NCBI GenBank assembly: GCA_019192445.1
Contig: JAHCMK010000006.1
Coordinates: 1 to 64,000, forward strand
Direction of reading: 5' to 3'
Source: Oceanococcus sp. HetDA_MAG_MS8
Lineage (GTDB): Bacteria > Pseudomonadota > Gammaproteobacteria > Nevskiales > Oceanococcaceae
DNA: 64,000 bases
This document shows positions 54,128 through 63,716 of the stretch, in pieces. Position numbers and translations under genes: made by a program. The notes beneath the pieces were generated by a model. The model made no database searches and had not been told where the DNA came from. It saw only the letters and a program-made list of their open reading frames with translations. Every line of letters begins with the position of its first letter. The first letter of the stretch is position 1.

Positions 54128-56701
54128 CTAGAAATTCCAGGCCAACTGGGCACTAAAAAACCGGCCCCGATCACCACGAATTACAGAAAAGTTGCCGGGC
54201 GCCAAAGGCTGATCCAGGGCCTCATCCCAAATGATCTCACCGCTTAAATTCCGCGCCGACAACACTAAATTCCAAGACTCATCACTGCGACCCAACACCA
54301 GCCGAGCGTTGTATTGCGTGGTGGCATCTTGGCGAGTACGCGGATCCAGATCGCCATCCAGGAACTGGCTGCCCTGGTAAATCACGTCAAAGGCAAAATT
54401 GGCAAACAAGCCCCAGGGCGCGTAGTAAGCACTGAATGACGGCACCACGCTGGCCGTCCAGCGCGGCGCTCTTGCCACAACTTGCCCACTGAGGTCTTGG
54501 CTCGGCGTTGTGCACAGGGGCGCTGGCCCCTGTTCGTCGGCAGCGCTGCCATCAACAAAATCACATAAGGGCAAGGGCAAAGCATTCACGAGGGGATTAT
54601 TCAGCACACCCGTCGGCGCATCCGCAGGCGCCGGCGCATCCGGGTAGGAGGTGTAACGGGTGTCCGCAAACCCTACTGTGGCTAGAATTTTCATCCCTGG
54701 CAGTGGGGGCAAGATGGTGAGATCCATCTCAAAGCCTTGGGAGCGAGCTTCGGCGGCAGTCAGAATGATGAAGGTACCCTCGCCAAATGTGTTCACCTGT
54801 AAATCACTGAAGTCCGTATGGAACAGGGCAGCGGTCAGACGCATGGCCCCACCCAGCAAACGGGTCTTCACCCCCAATTCGGTACTGTCAGCGCGCTCAG
54901 GCTCATACTCCAGGTTGCGATCATTCAGCGGCAGGCCATTAAAGCCGCCACTTTTAAACCCCCGCGACCAGGTGGCATAAGCGCTCAAGGTATCGCTGGC
55001 CTTGTACTTCAGGCCGAACTTCGGCGAGAACTCGGACTCTTCCCGGCGGCGCACAGACTCATGCGGCTCCACATCCGAAATCAAGGTGATGAAGTTGCCG
55101 TTGGCCTCGCTAGACATCAAACCATCTTTGGTTTCCTCCCCCACACGCAGCCCCGCAATAATCCCCCAATGCGCGTCTAAGAAATACTCCACCTGCCCAA
55201 AAGCGGCGTAGGCCTGTCCATCCTGGCGCAGCAACACATCCGCCGATTCAGACACGCCCACAAGCCCGCTAATCACCTGAGCCAGAGTGTCGAAGGTGGG
55301 CCGGAGCACGCCGCTAATCAGGCCCTGCGGCAGAGGAGTATCGCCAATCTCGGCTGCGGTGATGTAGCTTCCTGCTGCGCCCAAATCTTCTAGTTCAAAG
55401 AGTTCAGCGGCATCTAAACTGGCATCGAAATAAAACAACCCCACCACAAAATTAAAACCCCGGCCCCAACCAAACATGCTGTCGGACTCTCCGACAAAGC
55501 GTAGCTCTTGGCTGAACTGGCGATAGGGGCTGGGCTCTAGCAGGCGGTTGCGGATCACCGGCGCAGCCGTGAAGTCGGCATCCAGGTCACGGTCAAGCAG
55601 GCTGTATTCGGCCCAACTCGTCACCGAAGACAGGCTGGCATATTGCATCGCTCCCCACGGTTCAAAGTCGTAGTCCCAGTTGGCCTGAACCCCCTGAGTC
55701 CGGGTACGGATCAAGGTGGGCACGTTGAGCGAGGTGCGAAAATCCACAACAGCATCGGCCGAAGGGTCATAAGACTGCGCCAGCTCCCGCATGCTATCGG
55801 TGAACACGGAGGGCTGGTACAAACCATTGTTAAAGCTTTGCTCCGAATAAAACGCCCCTAGGTCCAGCTGCCAAGCCCCTCCAGGTTGCCAGAGCAACCT
55901 GGCTTTGAGACTTTCCTCATCCACGTTGTACTCCGGCCGCTGCAAAAAGGTGTTGTGCAGCAGACCGTCATTGCGCATGAAGTTGCCCGCCACACGCAGC
56001 GCCAGAGTGTCATTGAAGGGAATATTCATCGCTGGGCGCATGGCCTGCTGACCGAAATCACCCAGCAGCAGATCCACCTGGCCGCTAGGGTAAAAATCTG
56101 CTCCCTGGGTGACCACGTTCACCACACCTGCCGTCGCATTCTTGCCGAACAAGGTGCCTTGAGGACCACGCAAGATTTCAATGCGGTCTAAGTCATAGAA
56201 AAAGGCGCTCAGGAAGTTCGAGCGACCGTAATACACGCCATCGATCACCGTGGCGACCGATGGCTCAAAACCGGCATTGGTGGAGCTGGTGCCGAAGCCA
56301 CGCACACGAATTTGTCCCCCTGCCGGCTTCACGGTGATCTGCGTGTTGGCGGTGTAGCCCGCGAGTTCATCCAGTTCTACAATGCCGGACTCGCGCAAGA
56401 ACTGACCATCGACAGTACTCACCGAGGCAGGCACTTCCTCCAAGCTTTGCTCGAGCTTTTGCGCAGTGACGGTAATGGTTTCCAAAACCCGCCCCGCCCC
56501 CTCCTCAGAGTTATCGTCGCGAGGAGTTTCTTCTTGGCTTAAGGGAATCACGGGCAGAGTATCCGCGCCTGCGTTATCGGCCGATTGCGCACTGAGCCCA
56601 GGACTCAGGCCCAGCCCCGCAACAAACAGCAAAGCGCGACCGGACCCCGCAGGCCAACCATAGGCGCAGAGCAAGTGGCGCAGCGGATGCATCATGATCA
56701 T
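54128..56701 (-). CDS. TonB-dependent outer-membrane receptor
   Basis: About 857 residues. A signal peptide (GRALLFVAGLGLSPGLSAQ) is followed by a TonB box-like ETITVTAQK, a plug domain (GGQIRVRGFGTSSTNAGFEP, RIEILRGPQGTLFGKNATAG), and a 22-strand barrel ending in phenylalanine (AQLAWNF). The GPQGTLFGKN plug form is common in iron-complex and sphingomonad-like receptors of unknown substrate. No siderophore genes or TonB system are nearby, so the ligand is unknown. The start is uncertain among three ATGs (56701, 56695, 56692). Confidence 0.93.
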   Translation of the reverse strand: MIMMHPLRHLLCAYGWPAGSGRALLFVAGLGLSPGLSAQSADNAGADTLPVIPLSQEETPRDDNSEEGAGRVLETITVTAQKLEQSLEEVPASVSTVDGQFLRESGIVELDELAGYTANTQITVKPAGGQIRVRGFGTSSTNAGFEPSVATVIDGVYYGRSNFLSAFFYDLDRIEILRGPQGTLFGKNATAGVVNVVTQGADFYPSGQVDLLLGDFGQQAMRPAMNIPFNDTLALRVAGNFMRNDGLLHNTFLQRPEYNVDEESLKARLLWQPGGAWQLDLGAFYSEQSFNNGLYQPSVFTDSMRELAQSYDPSADAVVDFRTSLNVPTLIRTRTQGVQANWDYDFEPWGAMQYASLSSVTSWAEYSLLDRDLDADFTAAPVIRNRLLEPSPYRQFSQELRFVGESDSMFGWGRGFNFVVGLFYFDASLDAAELFELEDLGAAGSYITAAEIGDTPLPQGLISGVLRPTFDTLAQVISGLVGVSESADVLLRQDGQAYAAFGQVEYFLDAHWGIIAGLRVGEETKDGLMSSEANGNFITLISDVEPHESVRRREESEFSPKFGLKYKASDTLSAYATWSRGFKSGGFNGLPLNDRNLEYEPERADSTELGVKTRLLGGAMRLTAALFHTDFSDLQVNTFGEGTFIILTAAEARSQGFEMDLTILPPLPGMKILATVGFADTRYTSYPDAPAPADAPTGVLNNPLVNALPLPLCDFVDGSAADEQGPAPLCTTPSQDLSGQVVARAPRWTASVVPSFSAYYAPWGLFANFAFDVIYQGSQFLDGDLDPRTRQDATTQYNARLVLGRSDESWNLVLSARNLSGEIIWDEALDQPLAPGNFSVIRGDRGRFFSAQLAWNF

Positions 56702-56768
56702 GGTTTTTGCTGATGAGCGAGGCTGCGGCGTCCCGGTACGCCAGCGCCGCCGCCCGCATCTCGCTCCC

Positions 56769-57422
56769 TCACTCCGTGACTCCCGGCCCCTGTGTGGGAG
56801 AGCTGAACAAACCAGCCTCCAAAGGCTGGTTTTCCTGGATGGCGCTAAACCGATTGCGCATTTCAGAGCCATCCGGGAATCGAAACACCGTGCCGCGCAA
56901 ACGCAAGTTTTGCGCATCCACTTCCAGCACAATGCTCTTCAGCAAACGGCGCCGCCCCGACTGCTGCGGCTCGAGCTCAAACTGCCAAAGACCCTCGGCT
57001 TTACGCCCCTGGATGAAGGCGTAGTTCTGGCCGAACTCCTCAATGGACACGGGAAAGCCAGCCTGGAGTAAGGCCAAGGCCTGCTGAGCGGCCGGGTTAT
57101 CGGCTGCATCCAAAGAAAACTGCTCGATTTCGTCCAGCAAGGGATAGCTCACCGTCAGCAACTGACCCGCCCGTACCGCAATAGTTTGCGGAGGTTGTCC
57201 CAACTCCCAGCGCATATGCTGTGGGGGCTGTACCCACACCCGTCCCTGGGCCACCAAGGGCCGCGACAAGGTTGCCAAAGCGCGCTGTTGCTCGACCTCA
57301 GCCACAAAGCTGCGCAATTGGCTTTGCCGTTGTAGCCAACCCTCCAGAGCTCGTTCAGCATCGTCTGCAGCCGTCGCCGTCAGGCTGATTATCAGGGCCG
57401 ACAGAGCCCACCATTGCTTCAC
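56769..57422 (-). CDS. LolA-like outer-membrane lipoprotein carrier
   Basis: 217 residues with a signal peptide (WWALSALIISLTATAA) and a LolA-type half-barrel: FVAEVEQQRALATLSRPL, GRVWVQPPQHMRWEL and VEEFGQ-like later segments (IEEFGQNYAFIQGRKAEG). It is not the chromosomal LolA of lipoprotein sorting, which would sit beside ftsK. Instead it belongs to the LolA-like protein that accompanies MMPL exporters in aryl-polyene-type clusters. Its ATG overlaps the MMPL stop by 4 bases, so the three export genes are coupled. Confidence 0.87.
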   Translation of the reverse strand: MKQWWALSALIISLTATAADDAERALEGWLQRQSQLRSFVAEVEQQRALATLSRPLVAQGRVWVQPPQHMRWELGQPPQTIAVRAGQLLTVSYPLLDEIEQFSLDAADNPAAQQALALLQAGFPVSIEEFGQNYAFIQGRKAEGLWQFELEPQQSGRRRLLKSIVLEVDAQNLRLRGTVFRFPDGSEMRNRFSAIQENQPLEAGLFSSPTQGPGVTE

Positions 57423-59788
57423 GCCTCATCTCCTTGTTGTCCCGGTTGCGGCTGGGCGCTACGCCACCATTGCGGGAGCAAGGCCAGCGCCACCACAGCC
57501 GCCAACAGTACGCCCGTGGCGCACACCCGCCCCAGGCTGGCAAGACCCACATTATCGGCCAAACCCAAAGAGCCGAACCCTGCTGCGGTGGTTGCCGCAG
57601 CCAAGATAATCGCTCGGCCTACGGTGGCATGTAGCTGATGAATCTGCCCTCCGCAGCGCTGCAGGGCCAACTGCACATGAATGCTGTAGTCCACGGCCAC
57701 ACCGAGCAGCAACGGCACCGCCAGCAGATTCATTAAATTCCAAGACCACCCCATCAGCACCATCACGACCTGCAGTAACACCACGCTTAGCCCCAGGCTG
57801 AGCAGGCTGAGCAACACCGATGGAACACTGCGATAGGCCAGCCATAACAACCCCAGCAGGGCTACCACCATGGGTATGAATACGCGAAGGGCGTCCGCTT
57901 GCATCACCTCCAGTAACGAGGCCGAGGCCAGCTCCCAGCTGGCCAAAAGAGCGCCGGGCACCTGCTCCACCTCTGTGGCCAGGGCCTGCAACGCCGGACC
58001 AGACTCCTGTGCCCCCAGCTGCATTCGGCCCATCGCCAGTACCTGGGTACCTTCGGTCGCAGCAAAGCGCCGCTGTAGCCATTGTGTACCGGCTTGATCC
58101 CAGCGTATGCCTTCATCAGCCCAAGCAGACCAGGCCTGCATCATACCCAAGACCAGTTGCTGAGCCGGCCGTGCAAAACCCGCATCGGCGATGGCCTGCA
58201 CGAACTCCTGTCGGCGCTGCGCAAGACTTTGTAGGGCCAAAGCATTGGATGGCGCAGGCTGCGGCCACAACCGGGTGGGCAAATCCAAGCGTGTCAGCAC
58301 GCCCTGAGTGAGCAAGGGCTGCAGCTGGCGCTCCAACATCTCCAGGCGCTCAGCGACGGCTGCGCGGCTATGGCCTTGAATCAACACATAAGGCCCCTGG
58401 CCCAAACCCGGCATGGCTTGCTGAAGTTCCGACAGAACTTGACGTGGAGGGCTGTTCTGTAAGCCTAGAGCTGCAGTTCCCGGATCCACCAAAGGTGGGC
58501 GCCACCACAAAACCAGCGCAGCCACAACCAGCAAAGCCCCGCTGGTAGCCCAGGCCAGCCCCGCTGAAGGCACCAGCCGCGTCGGCATAGACACGCTGAC
58601 CGCAGGGCTCTCTACGCGAGGCCTACGGCGCGCCAGCGGCCACAAAAACGCAGTAATCATCAGTACCGCAGCAATGGCAATGCCCAGGCCGACCAGCACT
58701 CCCAACTGCATCATGCCCGGCAAACTACTGCGCCCCACCAAGAAGAAGGCCCCGGCTGTGGTGGCGGCCGCCCAAACAATGCTGGGACCAATAGCCCGCC
58801 GTGCGAGACGGCTGTCTTGATCTGGCCTGGCCAGCCACTGTTGGTACAAGAGCAAGGCATAGCCTGCGGCCAACCCCAGCAAGATGGCCCCAAAACCCAA
58901 GGAAATCACATTCAGAGGCTGGAACAACCAGCCAGCTACCGCCATGGTGAGGACCAATACCAGCACCAGCAAACACAGCATCCAGGCCAAGGGCGCCCAG
59001 CGCCGATACGCGATGAAGAACAACAAGCCCACCAATACCAGAGTGCTCAGCCCAGCCAGCCGCAAATCTTGTAACAAACCCTGACCGAAATAAGCCTGGA
59101 TCACGGGGGTTCCGGTCAGCCCAACCCGCCAGCCCGGCTCTGGCGGCACCAGCTGCTGCAATAGATGGTCCAGCTCCTGGCTCCAGGCATAGCTGGCCTG
59201 CAAGCCTCTAACGGACTCTGGCAACTGCACATAGACCAACCGAGTGCGCCCATCTGTGCTCTGAAAGGGGTCCTGCGCTGGCTGGATGGAATCAGCACCT
59301 GGCAGGCGCGTCAAACCCAAAGGGTCCAGGCTCCAACGCCCAATATCTATAGGCGAGAAGGAGGTCGCCACGCGCTGCAATGCGCGCTGCAATACCATTG
59401 GCACATGCTCGGCACGCAAGCTCTCGACAAGATTCTTTACCGCGTCGGGCTCGGAATTCCACCATAAGGCCGCGATCAACTCCGCCTGCGCTGCAAGATC
59501 TTCTCGCCAAGGGCTCAGATACAGCACCTCAGGGCTAAGCTCATGTCTGCGGATGTGAGCGGCCACCAATTCAGCCGCCTCCCGAGCCTGGGCTGGGCTA
59601 TCGGCATGGATAACCACCATCGCCTCGCGATCATTGCCGAAGGCCCGTTGGTAGAGATTCAGAGCGCGGATCACGGGTAGTTGCTGAGGCAACAAACCGA
59701 AAATATCGGCCTGCAGCCGCAACTGAAACAGCCCACCCACGGCCACAGCCAACACCGCGAGTAGAGAAGCCCAACCCAGCCGGCTCAT
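57419..59788 (-). CDS. MMPL-family RND exporter
   Basis: 789 residues with about twelve membrane helices in two RND halves: LGWASLLAVLAVAVGGLF at the start, GFGAILLGLAAGYALLLYQ and LAVPLLLGVAVDYSIHVQLAL in the central helices, and two large periplasmic loops. MMPL members export lipids and hydrophobic pigments; in aryl polyene clusters this protein works with a LolA-like carrier and a DUF3261 lipoprotein. Adjacent genes overlap by 4 bases. Confidence 0.92.
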   Translation of the reverse strand: MSRLGWASLLAVLAVAVGGLFQLRLQADIFGLLPQQLPVIRALNLYQRAFGNDREAMVVIHADSPAQAREAAELVAAHIRRHELSPEVLYLSPWREDLAAQAELIAALWWNSEPDAVKNLVESLRAEHVPMVLQRALQRVATSFSPIDIGRWSLDPLGLTRLPGADSIQPAQDPFQSTDGRTRLVYVQLPESVRGLQASYAWSQELDHLLQQLVPPEPGWRVGLTGTPVIQAYFGQGLLQDLRLAGLSTLVLVGLLFFIAYRRWAPLAWMLCLLVLVLVLTMAVAGWLFQPLNVISLGFGAILLGLAAGYALLLYQQWLARPDQDSRLARRAIGPSIVWAAATTAGAFFLVGRSSLPGMMQLGVLVGLGIAIAAVLMITAFLWPLARRRPRVESPAVSVSMPTRLVPSAGLAWATSGALLVVAALVLWWRPPLVDPGTAALGLQNSPPRQVLSELQQAMPGLGQGPYVLIQGHSRAAVAERLEMLERQLQPLLTQGVLTRLDLPTRLWPQPAPSNALALQSLAQRRQEFVQAIADAGFARPAQQLVLGMMQAWSAWADEGIRWDQAGTQWLQRRFAATEGTQVLAMGRMQLGAQESGPALQALATEVEQVPGALLASWELASASLLEVMQADALRVFIPMVVALLGLLWLAYRSVPSVLLSLLSLGLSVVLLQVVMVLMGWSWNLMNLLAVPLLLGVAVDYSIHVQLALQRCGGQIHQLHATVGRAIILAAATTAAGFGSLGLADNVGLASLGRVCATGVLLAAVVALALLPQWWRSAQPQPGQQGDEA

Positions 59789-60252
59789 GGCGGCAGCACC
59801 ACGCGCAGGCTTTCGCCGGTTTTAGGCTGACGCAACTGCCAAATATGCGGCGCCACAGTCTCCACCTCCCAGCCCGCTGGCGGGGCTTCTCCAGCCACAA
59901 TGTCCGGCAGTGCAAACCAAATAAAGCGCCCGCGTGGAGGTGGCCCATAACCACCATAAGACCGCTGCTCTTCCACAAAACGGATCGCCCAACGCCCGCC
60001 CCAACGACGTGCCGTAAACAAGGGCAGCGGGGCTTTGGTGAAACTCAGGTATAGCTCGCCATCGTCCGACTCAGCCATCACCAAATCACCCAGCAAACGC
60101 GGCGCACCGTCTTGGGCTGGCTGCCACACGGCCTGCCCGCTACGCACCATCCATTTCGGCGCACTGAGATCGGTCGCCGGCAGTTCGGGCTGAATCAAAG
60201 CGCAGCCACCGAGCAGCAACGCTAGCAACATGGCCAAGCGACTGCAGCTCAT
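59785..60252 (-). CDS. DUF3261-like lipoprotein
   Basis: 155 residues from an ATG with GAGAGG upstream. It has a lipobox (LALLLGGCALIQPE) and a single beta-rich domain (WMVRSGQAVWQPAQDGAPRLL, FTARRWGGRWAIRFV). This fits the DUF3261 family, small lipoproteins typically encoded beside LolA-like and MMPL export genes. The frame is open to 60291, but that start would add a non-signal N-terminus. Called mainly on context and lipobox; family assignment is moderate. Confidence 0.7.
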   Translation of the reverse strand: MSCSRLAMLLALLLGGCALIQPELPATDLSAPKWMVRSGQAVWQPAQDGAPRLLGDLVMAESDDGELYLSFTKAPLPLFTARRWGGRWAIRFVEEQRSYGGYGPPPRGRFIWFALPDIVAGEAPPAGWEVETVAPHIWQLRQPKTGESLRVVLPP

Positions 60253-60395
60253 AGGCCGCCTCTCTCCACACAGCAGAAACAATGAATGCATCGCATAGAC
60301 TGGGCCCCATCGGCGGCTGTCAAAAGCCTTTGTTCTAACGCCGGCTGACTACGATTGAATGACGGCCCCTCCACCTTCGTGCACCCCTCCCGGCG

Positions 60396-61274
60396 TCAAA
60401 GGTGTCGCCGCAGAAAATCGACCTGATCCTGCACCACACCATCCCATAAGGGCGGAAGGTAAGGGTCAAAGTGGCCACAGTCATAACAACGAGTTTCTGC
60501 ATGCGGCGCCCGCCTAGCCGCTGCGTGGGCCAAGGCTGCTGGCGTGACCTGATCCCGCTCGGCAATGGCATACAAAATGGGACAGGAAATGCGCGCTGCA
60601 TCGCGCCCCGGCCGGTACCGAGCAACATGCAGCGCAATGCGTGCACAAACTGCGTTCTGCCAGAGCGAGTCTGCTGCGGTCATCGCCGCGAAGCCGGGCT
60701 GGGCATCCGGAGTGTCCATCACCGCCAAGCTGCCCGGCGCTCCCACCGCAGGCACTCGATAAGGCCCAAACCCCAGCGCAGACTGAAGCACATCTCTGAG
60801 CCCAGCCCCACTGAGCTTCAGAGCATGCCCCAAGCCAAGCGCGGGCAGGTTCCGCAGACCATCGCAAAATGGCACCTGCGCCACGACGGCGGCGATGCCT
60901 GCATCACGGGCGGCCAGATGCTGCACATGCCCTCCAGAAAACGAGCTACCCCATAGTGCAATGCGCTGGTCGTCCACCTCCGGCATAGCTCTGGCTGCGG
61001 CAATGGCCGCCATCCAATCCTGTTGCTGGCGAGCAATACTGAGTAGCTGCCTAGGCTGTCCTGCACTGTCGCCAAAGTGGCGATAGTCGAACAGCAACAC
61101 CACATAACCAGCGGCACAAAACTCCTCGGCATAGGCGCCCAGAGCCTGGTCGCGCGTCGCCGAAAAACCATGTGCCATCACCACGCAGGGTGCGCAGCCA
61201 TCCAGCTCTGCCGGCTTGTACAACCAGGCCGCGCAGCGTTCTCCCGCAGACTCAAAGGCAAAATTGTCACGCAT
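60396..61274 (-). CDS. alpha/beta hydrolase (dienelactone/S9-like)
   Basis: 292 residues. It has CVVMAHGFSATRDQALGAYA, LLFDYRHFGDSAGQPRQ, the nucleophile elbow LWGSSFSGGHVQHLA and a C-terminal ILYAIAERDQVTP / YDCGHFDPY Asp-His pair. All three catalytic residues (Ser, Asp, His) are visible, so it is probably active. The substrate is unknown; such enzymes are esterases or peptidase-like. The ATG at 61274 begins MRDNFAFESAGE. Confidence 0.88.
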   Translation of the reverse strand: MRDNFAFESAGERCAAWLYKPAELDGCAPCVVMAHGFSATRDQALGAYAEEFCAAGYVVLLFDYRHFGDSAGQPRQLLSIARQQQDWMAAIAAARAMPEVDDQRIALWGSSFSGGHVQHLAARDAGIAAVVAQVPFCDGLRNLPALGLGHALKLSGAGLRDVLQSALGFGPYRVPAVGAPGSLAVMDTPDAQPGFAAMTAADSLWQNAVCARIALHVARYRPGRDAARISCPILYAIAERDQVTPAALAHAAARRAPHAETRCYDCGHFDPYLPPLWDGVVQDQVDFLRRHL

Positions 61275-61500
61275 GATTGTGTTGTCTCCCCAAAAGTGCG
61301 CAGCAGGGACGCTTGACCGTGGACCAGATTGCACGGAGGCGCAAGACGCAGCGGGCTACACCGAGCATAGCCACCATCAAGAAGCGGCCTCTTGGCGCAC
61401 CAGCACAGGAGCAGCCCCTTGCGCAGCCATTATGCACTTGGCTGGCGGCTTAGCTCAGGTGCGCTAAGCTCCCAACGATATGCGTACAGGGGCGAAGCAC

Positions 61501-61902
61501 ATGCGGAGCAAATGGCCCGGCCTAAGACTGCTACTCATCATCATAGGCCTATTGCAGGGTTGCGCTGTGGCAGGCGCCGCCGCCGGCGTCACCAAAGCCG
61601 CGGTCAAAACTGCGGGTAGTGTGACGACTGGCGTGGTCAAGGGGTCGGTCAAAGCGGGGGGCGCGGTCGCCGCGGTTCTTGTGGGCAGCCCAGATGAGCC
61701 CGAATCCGAGGCTGTTGCGCTGAGCGCTCAATGCAGCATTCGCTGTTCTGGCCAAGACTATGCTCTGGAATGTCCGGCGAATTACAGCGCGCGCTGCGAT
61801 TGCGCCAATACCCCACCGGCGAGCTGCATCCCCGTCGCTGTGCAGCCCTCACCCACCCCCAAACCTACTCCGTCTCGAGTCGATCGGCTGGCCGGACAGT
61901 AG
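61501..61902 (+). CDS. cysteine-rich lipoprotein of unknown function
   Basis: About 133 residues. A signal with lipobox (LLLIIIGLLQGC) precedes a glycine/alanine-rich repeat (GVTKAAVKTAGSVTTGVVKG) and a cysteine-rich part with six cysteines (CSIRCSGQ, ALECPAN, ARCDCAN, ASCIPV). The C-terminus is proline-rich. The Gly-Ala-Val repeat resembles a flexible glycine-zipper-type helix. An upstream in-frame ATG at 61480 is possible. No family recognised. Confidence 0.6.
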   Translation: MRSKWPGLRLLLIIIGLLQGCAVAGAAAGVTKAAVKTAGSVTTGVVKGSVKAGGAVAAVLVGSPDEPESEAVALSAQCSIRCSGQDYALECPANYSARCDCANTPPASCIPVAVQPSPTPKPTPSRVDRLAGQ

Positions 61903-61975
61903 CGTGAAAGCCAGCGTCATCCTGCTGGCAGTGTTCTTCACATTTTCTTGATGCGCCGCTGCCGAGCATGGGCGC

Positions 61976-62470
61976 ATGGACACCGTATTTGTAGATTTTG
62001 AAGGCGTACTCATCACCGCCTCTAGCTATGCCCGCGCGCTGCGCGAAGCGCATGATTCCAGCGATCGGGCCAGCCATTTCGACCCAAGCTGTATTCAACG
62101 CCTAGACAAGCTCTGCGCAGAGCAAGGCCTGAAAGTGGTTTTGAGCACCGACTGGCGTTACCACAGCAGCTTCGAAGATTTGGCCGCCGCACTCGGCCGC
62201 GCCGGGTTGCAAGCGGATGTTGTTGGCGCCCTGGCTAAAGACCCGGAAGGCGCGCGCAATGAGCATCGCGGTGAAGCCATTGGCGCTTGGGCTGCTGCGC
62301 ACTCCGTGCAGCGGCACGTCATTCTGGACAGCCATATTGAGCGCCTGCCTGGTCAGCCCTGGGTCATGGTCGACCCTGACCTTGGCCTGAGCGACTCAGA
62401 CCTGCGCCGAGCTGAAGATTTTTTGCCCCCAGTGGCTCTTGAGCCCGCGCCGGAGCTGCAGGCCGCCTAA
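61976..62470 (+). CDS. HAD-like protein (SAK-type)
   Basis: 164 residues. VFVDFEGVLITASSYA matches HAD motif I (here Asp-x-Glu-Gly in place of Asp-x-Asp-Gly), LSTDWRYHSSFEDL motif II, and WVMVDPDLGLSDSDL motif III/IV. This is the small HAD domain of the 'Swiss Army Knife' RNA-repair-associated group. Because the second catalytic Asp is replaced by Glu, phosphatase activity is uncertain. Stands alone. Confidence 0.75.
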   Translation: MDTVFVDFEGVLITASSYARALREAHDSSDRASHFDPSCIQRLDKLCAEQGLKVVLSTDWRYHSSFEDLAAALGRAGLQADVVGALAKDPEGARNEHRGEAIGAWAAAHSVQRHVILDSHIERLPGQPWVMVDPDLGLSDSDLRRAEDFLPPVALEPAPELQAA

Positions 62471-62518
62471 AGTTTAGCTCGCTGCCGGGACAACCCAAGA
62501 CACCAGCTTAAAAACCCT

Positions 62519-62809
62519 CTATCGGCGCCAGTGCCAATAGGCATTCAGCAACAATGCTGCTAGCGCCCATAAGCCCAATAGCGCCAGAGTCAATGGCCAA
62601 AGCCAGCTCCACAGCGTTTCCCAGACGATAGCGCCCTGCAGATTCCAACCCTGGCGAAAAATGCCGGCAGGGTTCACCCAAGTGTCGAAGGCTGTCATGC
62701 ACACGCCGGGCACTAGGACCAGAATCAGCCAGCCCCACACGAGCAGTCTGCAGGACTTGCCATGATCTACTGCGATTTCCGCTCTGCGGTCGCTTTCTAC
62801 GCGCTTCAT
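62519..62809 (-). CDS. small two-helix membrane protein
   Basis: 96 residues with two hydrophobic helices: LLVWGWLILVLVPGVCM and LWPLTLALLGLWALAALLLN. The tail is WHWRR. The start ATG at 62809 (MKRVESD) fits better than an in-frame start five codons upstream. No family recognised; possibly a membrane-bound regulator or an accessory subunit. Confidence 0.45.
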   Translation of the reverse strand: MKRVESDRRAEIAVDHGKSCRLLVWGWLILVLVPGVCMTAFDTWVNPAGIFRQGWNLQGAIVWETLWSWLWPLTLALLGLWALAALLLNAYWHWRR

Positions 62810-62924
62810 CGTCAAATAGAACAACTATCCTCTGCAGTATCGCCCAGAAATCGCCCGGGAATCGCCTCATCTAGCAAAAATCTCGCAACGATCCGCTAAG
62901 CCCTACAGGCTGCTAGGCGGCGGC

Positions 62925-63428
62925 TCATTCGCGACCCAGTCGCCAGCGCTCCCAATCTGCCGGGATGCTGCCTAGCTCTCGCTGCATAGCCTGATCACAG
63001 CGCCAAGAAATCTCGTCTGGGGCATAGCTGCTAAAGCCGTAACGCGCGTAAAGCGCGCGGGCTTCCACCAAGGGCGTGACGGTTTCCAAGATCACGCGCG
63101 TGTAGCCCAAGCGCTGGGCATGAAACAGTGCAAAGCGCATGAGTGCATGACCAAGCCCCTGCCCCCGAGCCTGCGGCAAAGCATACATTTTGCGCAGCTC
63201 ACAACTCTGTGCATCGACTTTTTGTAAGCCCAGAGTTGCCACGATACGGCCAGACGCGTCCTCGACTACGCCAAAGTAGCCCTGCTGCTGATGATAAGAC
63301 TGCTCCAGGGTGCTCAGGTCTTTATCCATGCCGGTGGCATCTGGGCGCAGGCCATATTCTTCCAACACCTGAAATATGAGGGCCTGCACGGCAGCGCAGT
63401 CGGCATTGGTAGCGGCGCGAATCTGCAT
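62925..63428 (-). CDS. GNAT acetyltransferase
   Basis: 167 residues starting MQIRAATNADCAAVQALI, with the acetyl-CoA loop KMYALPQARGQGLGHALMRF and LGYTRVILETVTPLVEARALYARYGF. A typical small GNAT enzyme with unknown acceptor. The same frame stays open upstream into repeat copy 2 (to 63587), so the repeat could add about 53 residues if a start there were used; the ATG at 63428 matches normal GNAT length and is preferred. Confidence 0.87.
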   Translation of the reverse strand: MQIRAATNADCAAVQALIFQVLEEYGLRPDATGMDKDLSTLEQSYHQQQGYFGVVEDASGRIVATLGLQKVDAQSCELRKMYALPQARGQGLGHALMRFALFHAQRLGYTRVILETVTPLVEARALYARYGFSSYAPDEISWRCDQAMQRELGSIPADWERWRLGRE

Positions 63429-63477
63429 CGCAATAAGAGGAGTTGGCGAGCTCGCGATTCTAGCCCGAGCAGTCTTA

Positions 63478-63620
63478 GGGAGGTGCTGAAGAAATCCGCG
63501 AGCGCAGAAAGGTGGCTCGCCGCCGGCGCGCAGGACCCGCAGCATATGGACGATATGTGAGGAGTGCGAGCACCGCCGGCGAGCCAAATTGCCAGCACAG
63601 CGATTTATTCAGCATTTCCC
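63478..63620 (-). mobile_element. MITE-like repeat, copy 2 (143 bp, inverted)
   Basis: It is an inverted, shorter copy of the repeat at 27535-27748. Its ends are GGGAGGTGCTGAAGAAATC at 63478 and the complement of GGGAAATGCTGAATAAATC ending at 63620. The shared body includes CATATGGACGATATG-like and GGAGTGCGAGC segments, and the inverse of CGCTGTGCTGGCAAT. TTA precedes the left end (63475-63477) but the right flank is TGG, so no target duplication is visible. The central insert of copy 1 is absent here. Confidence 0.75.
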
Positions 63621-63716
63621 TGGCCTCTGGCCCGGCGCATCTAAACAGCAAAGCTTGCCAAAGCGGCCGCCGCAAACAGACACTGACGGGCCGTGATACC
63701 CCACCCCACCAAGCGA

